Assembly (NCBI RefSeq): GCF_030936135.1
Contig: NC_082603.1
Span: 25,138,880-25,202,879, forward strand
Direction of reading: 5' to 3'
Length of the DNA: 64,000 nucleotides
Source of the DNA: Gavia stellata
Lineage: Eukaryota; Chordata; Aves; Gaviiformes; Gaviidae
Each line of letters opens with the position of its first letter. The stretch's first letter is position 1. A program made the position numbers and the translations under genes. Shown here one piece after another: positions 33,947-53,263 of this stretch. The notes below the pieces were generated by a model. It saw only the letters and a list, made by a program, of their open reading frames with translations. It was not told the DNA's origin and searched no databases.

Positions 33947-36900
33947 TCAGGGCTCCCAGGCCTCTGGCTGGTCAGCCCTGATGCTCTGGCTGGACGGTGC
34001 CTTCACCTGGATCAGCGGCAGCTCCTTCCTCTGTGTTTCGGAGGACTCCGGCGGCCGGGTCCCTCCTGAGCGACTTCCAGGCGTGGTGGGCTCACTGACC
34101 TGGCCCTCTTCATCCTCCATCTCCTCCTCCTCGATGCGGGCCACCAACTCAGGGTCCTTGGAGCGGTTGGGGTAAGGGGAGGGGAAGCCACTGTCCGCCC
34201 GGGGACACAGCAGGTGGGGGTGACCTCGGCTGCCCCGGCTGAAGTTTTTGATGCTGATGGCAGGGGATGTGGCAGCAAAGAAGCGGCTGAGCAGAGGCGT
34301 CTGGATGCGTGGCATGCTTGGCGAGGCGTCCACCAGCTGGCTCTGCTCCGCATCCTCGCACATGCTGAGGGAGCACGGAGGGTAATAGGGACAGGCTGCC
34401 ATCCTCCACAGGGATGCCCAGCACCACTCACCACCCCTATCCCAATGCATTTGCGAGCAGGGAGCAGCCCCAGGAGCCCACATCCCTGCCCCAGTGGCTC
34501 TTCCCGTCACCCAGCGTAGCCCCCAAGCCCCACAGGGGCTGGGCAACGTGCTCCCAGGGGGATTTGCTCTCTGTAATTGGGCTGGGGTGGGGGGGGACGA
34601 CGACAGTGGGATGAGCCCGGCTGTGCTATTGCTACCATGAAGCACTCGCCCTCTTTTTCACCAGCCCCAGGGCTGCGCCATGCACTCACCGCATGTCGAA
34701 GGTGGAGCCCAGGAACGAGGGCTTCAAGGTCTCGGCAGCTGTGGCCGTGGTGTAGGGGGGCTGAGCCGTGGACTCGTTCCAGTATTTGTCCTTCACGGTG
34801 GGGGGCAGGTTCTGGTACATGTCATCCACGGAGAGCAGGGACACCTGGATATAGCAAAGGCAGGGGACAAAGGTGGCTTTGCGAGGACATGAGCGGTACC
34901 GGTAGCTGCAGATGCTGGTCCCGGTGCCAACCTGGCAGGGGTGGGCCTGGGCTCTGCAAGGGGTCAGGGAGGCTCTGGGCTCGTCTCCTGCCTGCATTCG
35001 GGGTTTTCCCCTTTTGAACGCTTTTCAAAGGCAAGGGGCTGAGCAGCAGTGACACGCTGCTGAGTGTCCCTTTGGGGGGAGTGTTGACGCTGCTGTGGGG
35101 AGCAGACACACGGAGGGACAGGGATGGAGGGACAAGGTGCAACCCTGCTTTCTTGCATGGGAATCTATTTTGGACAAGGACTTGCGTGGCCAGGAGCAGG
35201 GCTGGGGGCTGGCAGGGCACAGGTCTCACTGCCAGGGGGCAGGGATGTCCCTGTGCCCCAATTGCAGCAGCCCCACACAAGGTCAGTCTGGGGCAGGACT
35301 CACTTGCAGGTTCCTATCTATCAGCTTGTTGGTCTCGAAGTCATCGTCGTCTTCTCCAAAGGGGTTAATGATCTGCTCTGCAACCTGGGGAGGGAGGGGG
35401 CCAGGTGAGACAGGGGAGCAGGGACAGGGGCACCTTCCCATGGAGCTCTCCATCCCTCGGTCTACCCGTGGGGCACAAGAAACATGCAGACTTGGAGCTC
35501 TGTGGTGCCCTGATGTGATGGCTGGGCCCAGAGGACATGTCCCCAGGGGCAGCTAGCAGTGACATGGCTGGTGCCATGCCCTGGGCCAGCCACCCCCCAG
35601 CCCAGGGGGGTGCTCAGGGCCACTGGCCACCGCCAGCCCATAAAGCAAAGCCTGGCTGCATGGCCACATCTCACCTTCAGCCAGCCGGCGTAGAAGAAGA
35701 ACTGGAGGAGGGTGGAGAGAGGAACATACATGTCCAGGTCCCCCTCCTGCCCTGGCTCCAGCGGCTCCAGGAACTGCCGCCCAACGAGGCAGAAGGCGAA
35801 GAAGGAGTAGACGGCGATGGTGACTACCTGCCGGGAGTGCGGGTCAGCCCGTGGCGAGGGTGGCAGCCAAGGGGGACGCTCGGCACAGGGGCAGCAAGGA
35901 TGCAAGAGGCTCGGCTGGTCACTGATGCTCTTGAGGGCTTAAGGCTAAACCCCACTGCCCCGCCACCCAAGCTCCTGCGCATCTCTGTGGGGCTGCGAAC
36001 CAGCAGCCGTGCCAGAGCTGGCACCAGATTCAATGGGAGATTAAAGTGCTTTTAGAAAGGGGGGTAAAGTGCTCCCCATCAGGGTGCAGGGAGGAGGCTG
36101 TGGGGGTCCTCCGCCATTGGGGGGTGGAAGGAGCTGGGATCTGGGCTTGGGGGGCCCGCGGGGTGCAGGGGTACCCACCTGTGTGTACACCAGGGGGATA
36201 CTGATCCAGTCGTAATGGAACAACATGCTGCACTTGGCCCGGTAGAGGTTCAGCTCCTGGGCAGAGAGGACAAGGATGGGTGACCCGGGCTTTGCACAAG
36301 CCCCCCCGTGGCGCCTGGTCCCCCCCGTGCAGCTGGTACCGACTCACATCCATGAGCAGGCGGAGGGCCACGTCGTCATGGATGCGTCCGTCCCGCCTGG
36401 CCTGGGCTGCCAGGTTGGTGAACCACACGCAGGGGATCCAGTACTTGTTGAAGTCAGAGTGGAGGCTCTCGAACTTCTTGAGCTCATCCTGTGTCATGAA
36501 GCCTGTGGCGGGGCAGAGGCTCAGCACCACAGCCCCCATGCCAGTGGGGGACAGCCATTTTGGCGACTGTCCCCAGGAGGAATGCAGGGTTTTCCAGGTG
36601 AAACTACAGCCCCTGGAGATGGGCTCTGGGCAGAGGGGACGTGGGGCTCTTTGGGGGTGAACATCTATGCAAGGATGCCACCCTATGTGTGGGGCGGTTT
36701 GGAGCAGGGATGCTTGCAAGGGTCCCTGGCCCCCAGCATTCTCTTCCAGTGACAGGGACAGGTCCGTGGCCCACAGCTCTCACCCCGCATTGCAAGCCAT
36801 CACCCCCAGGGCTTAGCTTCTCACCTGCTTCCACCACATGGTCCATGGTGGGGAAGCGCTTGAGCACCCTGGTGCTGACGGAGCGCAGGATGAGGACAGC

Positions 36901-38110
36901 TGACAGGTTGGCGTAGCGGATGAGGGTGCGCCGCAGGATCCGGCCCCTCTCATCCTTGCCGTGGACATTGCTGGAGATGACGCACATGAGCTGGTCAGGC
37001 AGGGGGATGCTGGTGTACTGGGCCCACCACCGGTTCACTATCAGGGTGACGTAAAAACCTGCACCGAGAGACAGCGTGTGGGAGGCTCGGAGTGGCTGGG
37101 CAGTGGGTCAAGGGGAGGATGAGCCCACGCCAGAAAAGCTGCCACATTTCCGGGGGTGACAGATTTCTCTACGGCTGGGAGATAAAGCATGTGTTGTGCT
37201 TCCCGTTGGGCTGCCCTCCCCAGGGATGGAGATGGGGATGTCCCCAGCTCTTCCCTGCCCTGGGACCAGGTGGCACAGGGCAGGACAGCCATCTCTTGTA
37301 GATAAGGTGCCCCTTTCCTGGGCAGGGGGAGGAGGGTGTAGAGCGAGCCAGGGGAAATCACAGCCTCCTGCTGGCATCCCCAGGGCCAGGGAGCTGCACT
37401 CAGCGGATTCAGGAGCCAAGTGCCATCCCTGGGGCGCCAGGCCCCTCCATCGCCCATCCAGCAGTGTCTGAGAGATGTTTTGGCATGGGGTCAGGATGGG
37501 CAGTGGGGCATCATCAAGCCGCCAGCACCGGGGGGAGCAGAGGACCCCAACTCCCAGGTTCAGGGGAGGGACCTGTACCTAAGACAAACGACATGGGGAT
37601 GAGGTCCGTGGAGCGGTTGCAGTATTGAGCCACTTTTGTATAGAGGCGCTTCTGCTCCTTGGTCAGCAGCCACCTGCAATGGACACACAGTGGGGTCAGG
37701 GACACGTAGCGGGGTCAGGGGCAAGTGGCGGGGCTGGGGCACTGCCTTGGACCTCCACAAAAAGCCGTTGCCTGATTCCCTTTCTCCTTGCTGGGGTCCC
37801 TGCCCTCCCCTGCCCACACCCACCCTCCTTGGGAAGTCCCCCGGGCTTCTCCCCTCCCTGCAGGCACCCCAGTCCATGACTGATGGGGCATCTCTGCACA
37901 TCCCAGTAGGTCAGCAGGGAGGGATCACAACCGGCAGAGACACACCAACCCTGCTCACCGGTAGACGAGGCTGAGCATGGCGTACAGCACCACGAAGACG
38001 ATGAACTCCTTGTAGAGCAGCTTGTAGATGCTGCCTTTCCAGCGGAAGAGCAGCTTGGAGAAACTTCCGAAACGGGAGTTGGCGACTTTCAGCGTGTAGG
38101 AGACAGTCAT
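33947..38110 (-). CDS. BEST4: BEST4, bestrophin calcium-activated anion channel
   Basis: Bestrophins form pentameric Ca2+-activated chloride/bicarbonate channels in epithelial membranes. Coding exons 5' to 3' (minus): 37959-38110, 37579-37673, 36825-37058, 36348-36502, 36179-36256, 35675-35827, 35304-35384, 34690-34844 and 33947-34364. They join to 506 residues (human BEST4 473). Seen: N-terminal [15 protein letters not shown]; the [14 protein letters not shown] segment leading into TM1; family block [60 protein letters not shown] with the acidic calcium clasp EDDDDFE; and [13 protein letters not shown]. The long last exon encodes a weakly conserved, proline- and glutamate-rich cytosolic tail. 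The BEST4 rather than BEST2 or BEST3 assignment rests on position between RPS8 and PLK3. Confidence 0.93.
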
Positions 38111-39830
38111 TGCAGCTCAGCCCTGCGCCTTGGCAGAAGAATCCTTCTCTCACTGGCTGCCAGCTAAACTGAGGAGAAATGGGGTTCCCACCACAGTCCA
38201 GGCTGCAGGGTCTGGGGACGCGTGCTCTCTCCCACGCCAAGCACTATGGCCCATCAGCAGGATCGCCCACACAGCCGCCCTGCCCTTCCCACGCCCGCTG
38301 CAGCCGTTGCCTGCTCCCTGCCTGCACCCACCCATCCCACTGGTGCCTCTTCCCCCTAAATACCCCAGCATGGGCCCGGGCAGCCGAGCCCTCCCCATGA
38401 TGGATTGGGGCTGTCAGAAGCAGGGAACACGGAACTCTGGGTCAGTCACACCTCCCTGCCACCGGCCACGGCGGGAGATTTCAGTGGGGGCTGTGGGCAC
38501 CGGGGCTGGGCAGAACCCTGTGGGGAGGTTTGGATCATTCCCCTTTGCAGCCATGGCGGCTGAATTTAGGCTCTGTGAGAAGGAGGGGAAAGGATGGATG
38601 GTTTCATTGCTCCTGGCAGCCCTGGGACTGGGACCCTGGAGTGCCTAGGCAGAGCCGGCATCCAGGGAGGGCTGCGGTGTACTTCTGGAGCACGGGTGAA
38701 AAACGTGCCCATCACTGCCCAAGTCCTTGCTGCCAGCAGCAGGCAAGACCTGCAGCCGTGGGCCGAGCTGATGATCTTACAGGTCTTTTCCAACCGTAGT
38801 GATTCTGTGATTCTGTGATTCTGAGCTGAAGCCCCTGGGGATGGCTGGCTGACCCCTGCCTGTCCTGCCTTGGCACTGGCAGCTCCCGGTCCCTCCGTGT
38901 CCCCGAGGGGGACTTGGGGGTGGCATGAGCTGGGGCATGCCCAGATGCCCGGGCTGCGATACCTGGCAGGGGGTGATGGAGGCACACTAAAGGCTGGCAC
39001 TGGGCCACTTTCACAGGGTCTGGGAGGGAGTGGGAAGGGAAAAATTCCAGCGGGACATAAAACAGTGGGAAAAACGTGTGAGTGACAGCCAGACATGCAA
39101 GGAAGTCATCCCATCCTCATCCCCGACCCATGCTGTGGCTGGGACTGAGCACTGCCGGGGTCTGTGGCTCGTCCCGCCGTGGGCTGCCGGAGGCCACACT
39201 GTGCTCCGCAGGAAACTCCACTTCCTTTGCCGGCCGGAGCACCACGTCCTGCCCTGCCTGGCTCCCTCCCTTCCTGCCCAGGCACAGCGCCCGGCCCAGG
39301 CCCAGGACGGCTCCAGTGCGGAGTGGAGTGGCCGCTCAGGCTTCCAACCTGGGAAATGTCCCCCTGGGCAGGGGAGACAGGGCTCAAGGGCACCTGTGTC
39401 CTCCCATCCCTGGGGAAGGGCTGGAGCACCCATGGGTGAGACTCATTGGGGGGGTGTCTGTGCAGGGGAGTGATTTACAGCACCCCCAGCCTTTGCCCCA
39501 TTCCCAGGAACCCCACAAGTTCCTGCCCCAGCCGGGAACCGTGGTATTTACAGCAGGCTGACACCTTCTCTGGCTGGGCTGTAAATCACAGTGCAAGGCA
39601 GAGGCTCCGATTGCCCCCAGCCAGCGCCCAGCTCTGCTCCGCCGGGCTGGCAAAGCGGCTTCAGGGCTGCCAGATGAGACCCACGCTGGGACATCACCCA
39701 GGGCATGGTAGGGGAGATGGGGTAGGAGCAAAGCCCCCTGTCCCTGCGCTCCCCCACATCTCATTGGTCAGCTCCCCACCACCCCAAACCACGCAGACAC
39801 AGGTGGAATCACACTGCCAGGAGTAAAATG
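38111..39830. other. Intergenic, BEST4 promoter side
   Basis: About 1.7 kb between the BEST4 start and the LRR gene 3' end. It holds a CR1 fragment (separate entry). I saw no exon; BEST4 5' UTR exons could lie here unrecognised. Confidence 0.45.
38758..38823 (+). mobile_element. Truncated CR1 LINE 3' end
   Basis: GCTGATGATCTTACAGGTC and CTTTTCCAACC, followed by GATTCTGT octamer units, is the standard 3' terminus of avian CR1 LINEs with their short tandem tail. Only about 65 bases are recognisable, a typical severely 5'-truncated copy. It is one of two lineage clues that the genome is avian. Confidence 0.85.
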
Positions 39831-39831
39831 A

Positions 39832-39837
39832 TTTATT
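39832..39837 (-). terminator. Polyadenylation signal of the LRR receptor gene
   Basis: AATAAA on the minus strand, about 540 bases past the stop codon of the LRR gene, giving a 3' UTR ending near 39815. Confidence 0.6.
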
Positions 39838-40376
39838 TCTTATGGAGAGCTGGATCCTACAGGGCTTGACAGCAGGCAGGGCCATGCCAGGCTCCCCTGG
39901 CCAAGCCCAGGGCACCCTGTCCACGCGTGACACCGCTCCAGGCCATGTAGGCAGAGCCAGCCCCGTTTCATGTCCCCAGACCCTGTTCTCTGTGGGCTGG
40001 GGAGCAGCAGGTCCGTGCCAGATGCCATCTGGCTCCAGTGAGAGAGGATGGAGGCCCCGGTCGGTGGGTCTGGCATACACAGTATTGTTAACTGGTCCCC
40101 AAAACCAACCCCCACCTCCTCTCCACATCCTTCCTCGGGCAGAGCCCTCAGTGCCCAAAGCACCCTCACACCCTCTGCCCAGCTGTGGCATATGGCAAGC
40201 AAGGGGTGCACATGGTAGCGCAGGGGGAGGGATGGGAATTTGGGGGTGCAGCTTTGTCAACAGCCACTGTAAGCCATGACAGGACAGCTAGTGCCTCTCT
40301 TGCTCTGCTGGCTCTTGCTACAGCCTGGCCCCTGCCATCCTTCTGGCGTGTCCCAGAGACAGCGCAAGTCTCTGCA

Positions 40377-41918
40377 TCAGTGCAGGTCGATGTTCTCATA
40401 CTCCAGGTTGTCCGAGTCCTCCAGCTCGATTCCGGGTACCAGGTTGTAATAGTTGGTTGACTGACTCATATAGACCTTCTCCCGGTCAGTAGAGTCCTTC
40501 AGGACTTCGCTCACGCTGACGGTGTCCCCCTCTGGCTCGCTGGTCCCCAGCTCCTCTGCCCTCGGTGCTGGGGTGTCCCGCTGCCTGCCTGGCCCTGTGC
40601 CCCGCCATCCTTTGTGGGCTGGCACCTGGGAACTGCTGGGGGATCCCACCTGGATCTCCACCTCCTCATAGAGGTCCCTGCTGCTCTCCAGTGGGTCCAC
40701 GGAGGGATGGAGCAGGACCTGGCTCCCCAGCAACACCTTCTTCTCAGTCTCAGAGGGGGCAGCAGGCAGCTCGTAGGGGACGTAGTGGTGGGGCTCCGCA
40801 GGCACTGGCATATTGCCCCTCTCTGCGGTGGCCAGGTGGCTCTGGGACCTGCTCTGAAGGCTGTAGTTGGTCTTTCTCTTCTGCCTGCAGAAGCACCAGG
40901 TGATGCTGGTGAGGATGAGGAGAGGGGGCAGGCAGATGAAGAGGGCAGTGAGGCTGTGCGAGCGGCACAGCTCATCCCGGGGAATGCTCTGGAGGTCCAC
41001 GCCACGGTACCGCTCCGGCGTGTGGCAGATAACCTCAGTGACCAGGCTGGGCCGACCCTCCAGGTTGCTGAACAAAGTGCAGCTGCAGTCCCAGCTGTTG
41101 TTGGAGAGCTGGAGCTGGAGCAGAGACGGCTTCAGGAGGCTGGTAGGAAGGAAGGTCAGGGCATTGAAGCCCAGGTAGACCTCCTGGACCTGGGTCGATG
41201 CTTTCAGGAAGGACTGGGGCAGCTCCTGGAGCTGGTTGCTGTCCAGATAAAGGACCCTCAAATTTGGGGCATCTTCCAGAAAGCTTCCAGGGAGACTTTC
41301 CAGCAGGTTGTGGCTTAAATGCAAGATCTCCAAGGCAGGGGGCACTCCCTGCGCGTTGCTGATGGCCGTGATGCTGCAGTGCGAGAGGTAGAGCTCCCGC
41401 AGCCCCCGCACCCCTACCAGTGCGCCCCAGTCCAAGTGGGTGATGTTGGAGCTGGTGAAGTTGAGGCAGCAGCTCTCGGGGAGCGGAGCCTCCCGGAAAG
41501 CCTGGAAGTCCATGGGCTCCGTGCAGTTGCAGCTTTGCAGTGCGGGGTCGAGGGCAAGGCCAGCAGTGAGCAGGAGGCTGCCCCAGAGGGACACGGTCCC
41601 CAGCCCAGCGCCTGCGGGGAGAGCAGGGGGGACAGGTGATCCCCCGGCAGGACCAGCTCTCCCGCTCCCCTTGCTCCAGCCCGCCATGGCGAGGGGATGA
41701 ACCCCGCTTTTCCCCCCGCCTAGTAAGGGACCCGAGTCCCCGCAGCCCCCCCGGAGCCACCTCCCAGGGCTGCCGCCCCCCGCCAGCCCGGGGCTGTCTC
41801 ACGCCCGACGTCCCGCTGCTCCGGCCGGCTGCCCGCAGGCAGCGAGCGACCCGCGGGGCTGCGCTCGCCCCCTCCCCGGGGTGCCCTGCCCGGCCTCACC
41901 TGCCGCCGCACGCCTCAT
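40377..41918 (-). CDS. LRR single-pass receptor with tyrosine-based tail motifs, unassigned
   Basis: Two coding exons on the minus strand: 41900-41918 (19 bases, MRRAAA plus one base) and 40377-41611, joined in phase 1, 417 residues. This start is preferred because the acceptor before 41611 has a strong pyrimidine tract, exon 1 ends in a GTGAGG donor, and the join yields a clean signal peptide (VSLWGSLLLTAGLALD). Next come a Cys-rich cap (CNC...CC), about four leucine-rich repeats such as LEILHLSHNLLESLP, a C-terminal cap with WDCSC, a membrane segment (about 227-248) with basic stop KRK, and a 170-residue cytosolic tail. The tail has several tyrosines: DLYEEV (Y321), KVYMSQ (Y387), NYYNLV (Y394/395) and LEYENI (Y411, ITIM-like). 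The layout resembles leukocyte LRR receptors such as LRRC25, but I cannot assign an orthologue. I recall no gene here in human. Confidence 0.8.
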
Positions 41919-44900
41919 CCTCCGGGGCCGCTCCGCGCCCCGCCGCGCTCCCCGCCGGGCGCGGCCGCCGGCTCCGCCTCGCTGCAGGGCGGCCCCGCCG
42001 CAGCCCGCCCGCCCCGGCCCGGGTCCGCCTCGTCCCGCGGCCGCTGCACCCCCCCCCCCCGCCGCGGGCCATGGCCTCCCTTCAGCCCCCGGTGCCGCGT
42101 CCCCTCGCTGGGCACCCACCGGCCATGGACCCTCCAGCCGCACTGTGCAGCAGCACCCCCCAAAATACGCTTGCACCCAGCCCCCTACATTCAATCCACC
42201 CGCTGGGTCACCTTCCTCTGCAACCCCCCCCAATAAACCATGGCCCCTACAGCCCCCCATCCCTCTCCTCTCCATCCCCCAGAAGCAATGTCCATTCCCA
42301 GCCTCTCCCAGTTTCCACCACCCTCTGCCCCCCAACAAGCCATATCTCCCTCCAGCCCCCTTCAGACTCCAGCATCAGCCCCCCAAGCCCCTGGAAAGGC
42401 ACCAGGCTGGGCTCTGCTGAATTCCCCTCCCACCTGGGATGGGGAGAGAGCTCTGCCTGGTTGGTCCCCACCTTCATGCACGGTACAACTCCAGGCCCCA
42501 CTGGGGAGAGGATGCAGGGTTGGCATGCTTGCAGGATGGGGACCAAAGGGACTAGCTTCTCTCTCCATCACTGGACCCCGTACAACTTCCTTCCATCCCA
42601 CACAAGTCCCAGGCTGGGAAGGAGGAGCTGGGGTCTGACACAAGCTCCACAACCCACAGGAAAAGCAGCACCGAAGAGGAGAGCTGTATTTCCACACCCT
42701 GAAATGCGTGTCTGCTGATCGTGGTGTGAACTTGATAGATTGAGGTGTGCGGCGTGGTACCAACGGCACTTTGCTTCAGTGGTGGTGGGAGATGGGTGAG
42801 ACGGGACCTGGCCCGAGTGCCCGCGTGGTGCTGCAGTGCCAGAGCCCGGCAGGGTGACCGCAGCGGGGCAGGGCTCTGGCAGCCACTCTTCAGCCTGGCT
42901 CGGGGTGCAGAGTGCTGGGACACCCTACGTGCTGCATATCTGAGGTGCCTCAGAGGCCTGGCAAGCTCAGCACGTCAGTAATAACAGTGTTGGGTTATTT
43001 CAGGCTTCCCTGGGCCACACGTGCTATCCCAAGGGTGCACCCCAAGAGCAGCGGAGTTTGAGAAGGCACCAGGCTTCAGGAGTTTCCTTCCTTGATTTCA
43101 CTCCTCGCTGGTGGCTCAAAACTGGCACCTCGGGTGCTGTTCTCATGTCTCAGCTCAGGGACACTCCAGCCCTCATGGGAGAGCAGCAGCTTCCCTTGGC
43201 ACAGACCCATAACCCACGTCCCATGCACCCTGCTTGAGTTCTCTCCCAGACCCACAAATGCCGGCAGAGGGGTGGATTTCTGGCAGTGAGACCTGCCCTG
43301 TTCTGCTGCGGCCATTGCCCCATGAGCAGCAGGTTTGGGGTGCCAGCACCTTGCACTGTGCGGCAAACGCCGCAGCAATGAACCCTGCACCAGGGATTTC
43401 TGCTGGGCAGCACGGACGGGACGGGGTGAGATGGGAGAGGATGGGACAGGGAGGAAAGTGGGGCTGGCTGAGCCCTGGCTGCTGGGGTGGGACGCAGGAA
43501 ACGGCCATTTGGGCACTTGCAGGAAGGGAGGTGCCAGCTGTGCACCAGCCCCGGGGGGGGGGTGAGAGTTGCGTCCTGATGGGCCCCAGACATGGTCATG
43601 CAGCCCGGAGCTGGCACCCATGGGCTGGAGCCTGCTAACACCCTGCTTGGGGTAAAGCCTCCCATGCTCCCCCCTGCTCCGGGGCAGCAGCTGAGCTAAA
43701 AGCCCATTGCAGGAGATTTCAGGGGGCTCCCTGAGCCTCCATGGGCTGGATCCTGCCTCCCAGGAGGTGCCTTCCAGCCCTAGCATTTTACATACCGCCC
43801 AAGCGCTTCCTTAATCCGGAGAGATCTGGGTCCTTTTATCTCTCCCTCCAGGCAGCTTTGTCCAGATTTGCAATTTCCCCTCCACACATCCCCAGCCAGC
43901 CCCTGGGGCAAGTTGGCCTTTGCTGGTGCTGGTGGTTCCGTCCCCTGCAGACCAGAGGGACCAGCCACCCTCTCCCTCCTCCTCCTTGGTGGCTGCAGCC
44001 CTATGCTTTGCTGGAGCTCACCAGGTGATAGTGCTGAGGGAGGGGAAAACCCCGCTCCCGAGGGGGTCAGGGCTGTCACCCCAATCCCGGGGATCTCCCC
44101 CGCACCCTGGGCTTTGGGGGGACATGGGTGCTTGGCTGGCGTTGCTCTTGCTGCCCAGGTGCTGCGTGCAAAGCACACAGCAACGCCGTGCAGCCGCCCC
44201 AAGAAGGCAGCCCTGCCGCAGAGGCAAGTTGGCAGCTGGATTCAGCTTCACCTCTCCTGATGCTGCTGAGCATCACTGTATACTGAGAGGGTGGGGGGAC
44301 CCTGGGGGAGACCAGGCCAAGTCTGAGTATCATGGAGGACAGAGATCCCACAGCTTCTCTGGGCTCTTGTAATATTTTACCATGCTCACAGGGAAAAAAG
44401 TTTCCTAGTATCTAGACGGAATTTCCCTTGATGCAACTTGCATCGGGTGCCTGTCCCCTTTTCACTGTACGCCTCGCCAAAGAGCCTGGCTCCCTTTTCC
44501 TGTATCTGCATCCGAATAGCTGCAGGCAGCTGGGAGATCACCCCAGAGCCTCCCCTTCCCCAGGCCGGGCAGGCTGTTGATGTTAAACCACACTTCCTCC
44601 CACCACCCCAGCTCGGTGACGGGAAAACCCCCGGCTGCAATGCTCTGCATCACTGCAGACCCCAGCTGCAGGTGGAGGGGGGGCTGCGCCCGGGCTCCAT
44701 CCCTCTTGGAGGGGAGGTGCCCCAGCCCTGGCGGGACATGGGCTATGGGGTCTGTCGGTGCCCCCAAACCCAGCCCAAGAGCTCGCCTGGAGCCAGTGGG
44801 GAGCAGGAGCAGAGCCGGCAGCTCTCAGCCCTCGCTGGTCCCCGCTGTGCCTCTGTGGAGGACCCCGGGGCAAGCCCCACGCAGGTCGTCCTGCCGCCCC

Positions 44901-46600
44901 CAGGGAGGTCCCCTGGGGCCTCCCTGCACCCCTGGGTGCCTCCACCCAGGCGCTGCCTCCAGACGCTGACTCAGCTCTGCCCGGGGAGCTCCTGGCAGCC
45001 CCGAGCCGGGGCCTCGGTCGGAAAACCAGCTCTGCCCCGTGACGCCACCCGCGCCCTGGGGAGCCCTGGGGCCCTGGTGGAAGCAGACAGCGTTCCCCCA
45101 AGGGGCAGCAGCCTCCCTGCCTGCTCCCGGAGTGTGTTTGCTGCTGGGCGGGGGGGTTGCACATTCTTCCTCTGCAAAAGCTGGAAACCTGAGAAAAAAG
45201 CAGACAGTTCTGGGTTGTTTCCTCTCTCCCTACAGGCAGGTTTGCTCAGCTTTCCTGGAGCAAAAAAAGGGGGTTACTTCCCCCCACAGGGGATGTGCTG
45301 TGAAGCACGGGGCTGTTTGGCTGGGAGTACTCACGCAAAACCCTCAGCATATTCAGGAGCAGATCGAGCATCAGTGACCACAGCCCTGAGCTGCCCTGGG
45401 GAAGCAGAGGTGGAGTGCAGAGTGGGAAAACTGAGGCACAGAGCAAGGGAAATGCACACAGTCACACTGTGTGCAGTATGGAGCAGGGGAAGGGCAGTGG
45501 GATCTAGTTTTGAGGGGCTCTTACAGTGCTGCTGCTCCAGGCTTATGGGGGGCTGTGGGTTTGTGGCCACCTCTGCCAGCTCCCACTCCTGTGGGGAGGG
45601 AGAGATGCCCAGCATCCTTCCATGACCTGTTTTGGGTGACACAGAGATGTGTCCTCCTCATGGCCATTAGAGAGCAGCACCGCTATGGCACACTGCCCGG
45701 ACACCACTGCACACTGGGGCCAGCACAGCCGGGCCGCCCCACAACACCAGAGCCCCCAGGAAGGCCAGGATGGGGTGCCCAGGTGCCAAGGGGCACAGAT
45801 GGGCATCCCCAGTGGGACAATCCTGCAGGTCCCCAGTCCTGGACTGGCCACTGTGGGCAGTTGCAGGGCACTGACCTTTCGGGGCTGTTTGAGGGCCGCT
45901 GGGGCATGAGGCTGGGCTGGAGCCGGGGCAAAGGGTGGCCAAGGGGCACCCACCCAGGGGACAGCCCGTCCAGGGAGCTAACCTGCATCTTCCACTGTCC
46001 CCTACGTCCCCAGTACCCCACCTGGGGTGGGCTGTGACCCCCCTCCCTGGCCCCTGGCACAGAGTGAGGGGCTCCAGGGGGAGTCCCTGCCTGCATCCAG
46101 GTTTGGCATGGGGGGGCCAGGGCCCGCAGCAAACACATGGGCTTTGAAATCCCACCCTGGCCATGGCCTTTCCATGTCAGGTGTGGGGTCCCCAGTTCCC
46201 AGCGGGTCATCTGACACAAGCTGGTCACCCACTCCTGTGAGGGGAGGCATCCTGTGTGTGTGGAGTGTGTATTTACAGTCGTGTATGGGGAGGGGGCTCT
46301 GCATGCCCTGGGAGAGAGAGCTGAGGAGGGGTGTCTGCGTGTTTATGGGGTCTCGATGTGTCTATAGGCAATCCCTGTGTCTAGGGGGGCTGCCTGTCTC
46401 ACAGGGCTCTTTGTGTCTGGCGGGGGGACATGCATCTATTGGGGGGCCCCTGTGTCGGGCGGGGGGGTGCTGTGCGGTGGAGGCAGCAGGGCCGTAGCTG
46501 GACCCCGCCCCGGTCACCGCCGGCCAAGGGGCGCCGGTGGGCGCGTTAGACGACGCCACTCCCTCCCACTCACCCCTCACCGTGCGGCGGCCGCTTTAAG
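41919..46600. other. Intergenic, LRR gene to PLK3 (divergent)
   Basis: A CpG-rich stretch (41.9-42.1 kb, with a C tract near 42047-42061) is the likely LRR gene promoter. The remaining 4.5 kb to the PLK3 promoter is GC-rich, so it contains long chance open frames, but I found no frame with splice sites and protein-like sequence. No repeats or RNAs were recognised. Confidence 0.45.
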
Positions 46601-46637
46601 GGCAGCGCGGGGCCGCCCGGGGGCGGGACTCCGCGGG

Positions 46638-46713
46638 TGACGTCAACGCGCCTATTGATAAAGCCGGCGGGATTCCCGGGGCGGCAGCAGCAGTGCGCGG
46701 CGGCGGGGCCACG
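46638..46713 (+). promoter_or_regulatory. PLK3 promoter elements (CRE, E-box)
   Basis: A full CRE palindrome TGACGTCA (46638-46645) and an E-box CACGTG (about 46709-46714) lie within 150 bases upstream of the ATG in a CpG island. PLK3 is known as an immediate-early, stress-inducible gene, and a CRE at this place would fit CREB/ATF control. Confidence 0.6.
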
Positions 46714-46781
46714 TGCGCGGGGCCCGGCGCTGGCGGAGCGGCCCCAGCCCCGCGGAGCCTCCTCCTTCTCCCGCGCCCGCC

Positions 46782-53263
<6,482 letters not shown>

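Noticed and set aside
41612-41687. Upstream in-frame ATG giving a 436-residue LRR protein starting MAGWSKGS
   Set aside because: A strong splice acceptor lies between it and the LRR exon. The spliced start at 41918 gives a normal signal peptide, whereas the unspliced one puts a charged, proline-rich leader in front.
41636-42718. 360-codon plus-strand open frame over the LRR gene promoter
   Set aside because: It is antisense to the LRR first exon, proline-rich and without any recognisable domain.
44438-45625. 395-codon plus-strand open frame between the LRR gene and PLK3
   Set aside because: Proline- and glycine-rich translation with no domain, no splice context and similar open frames on the other strand; typical of GC-rich spacer.
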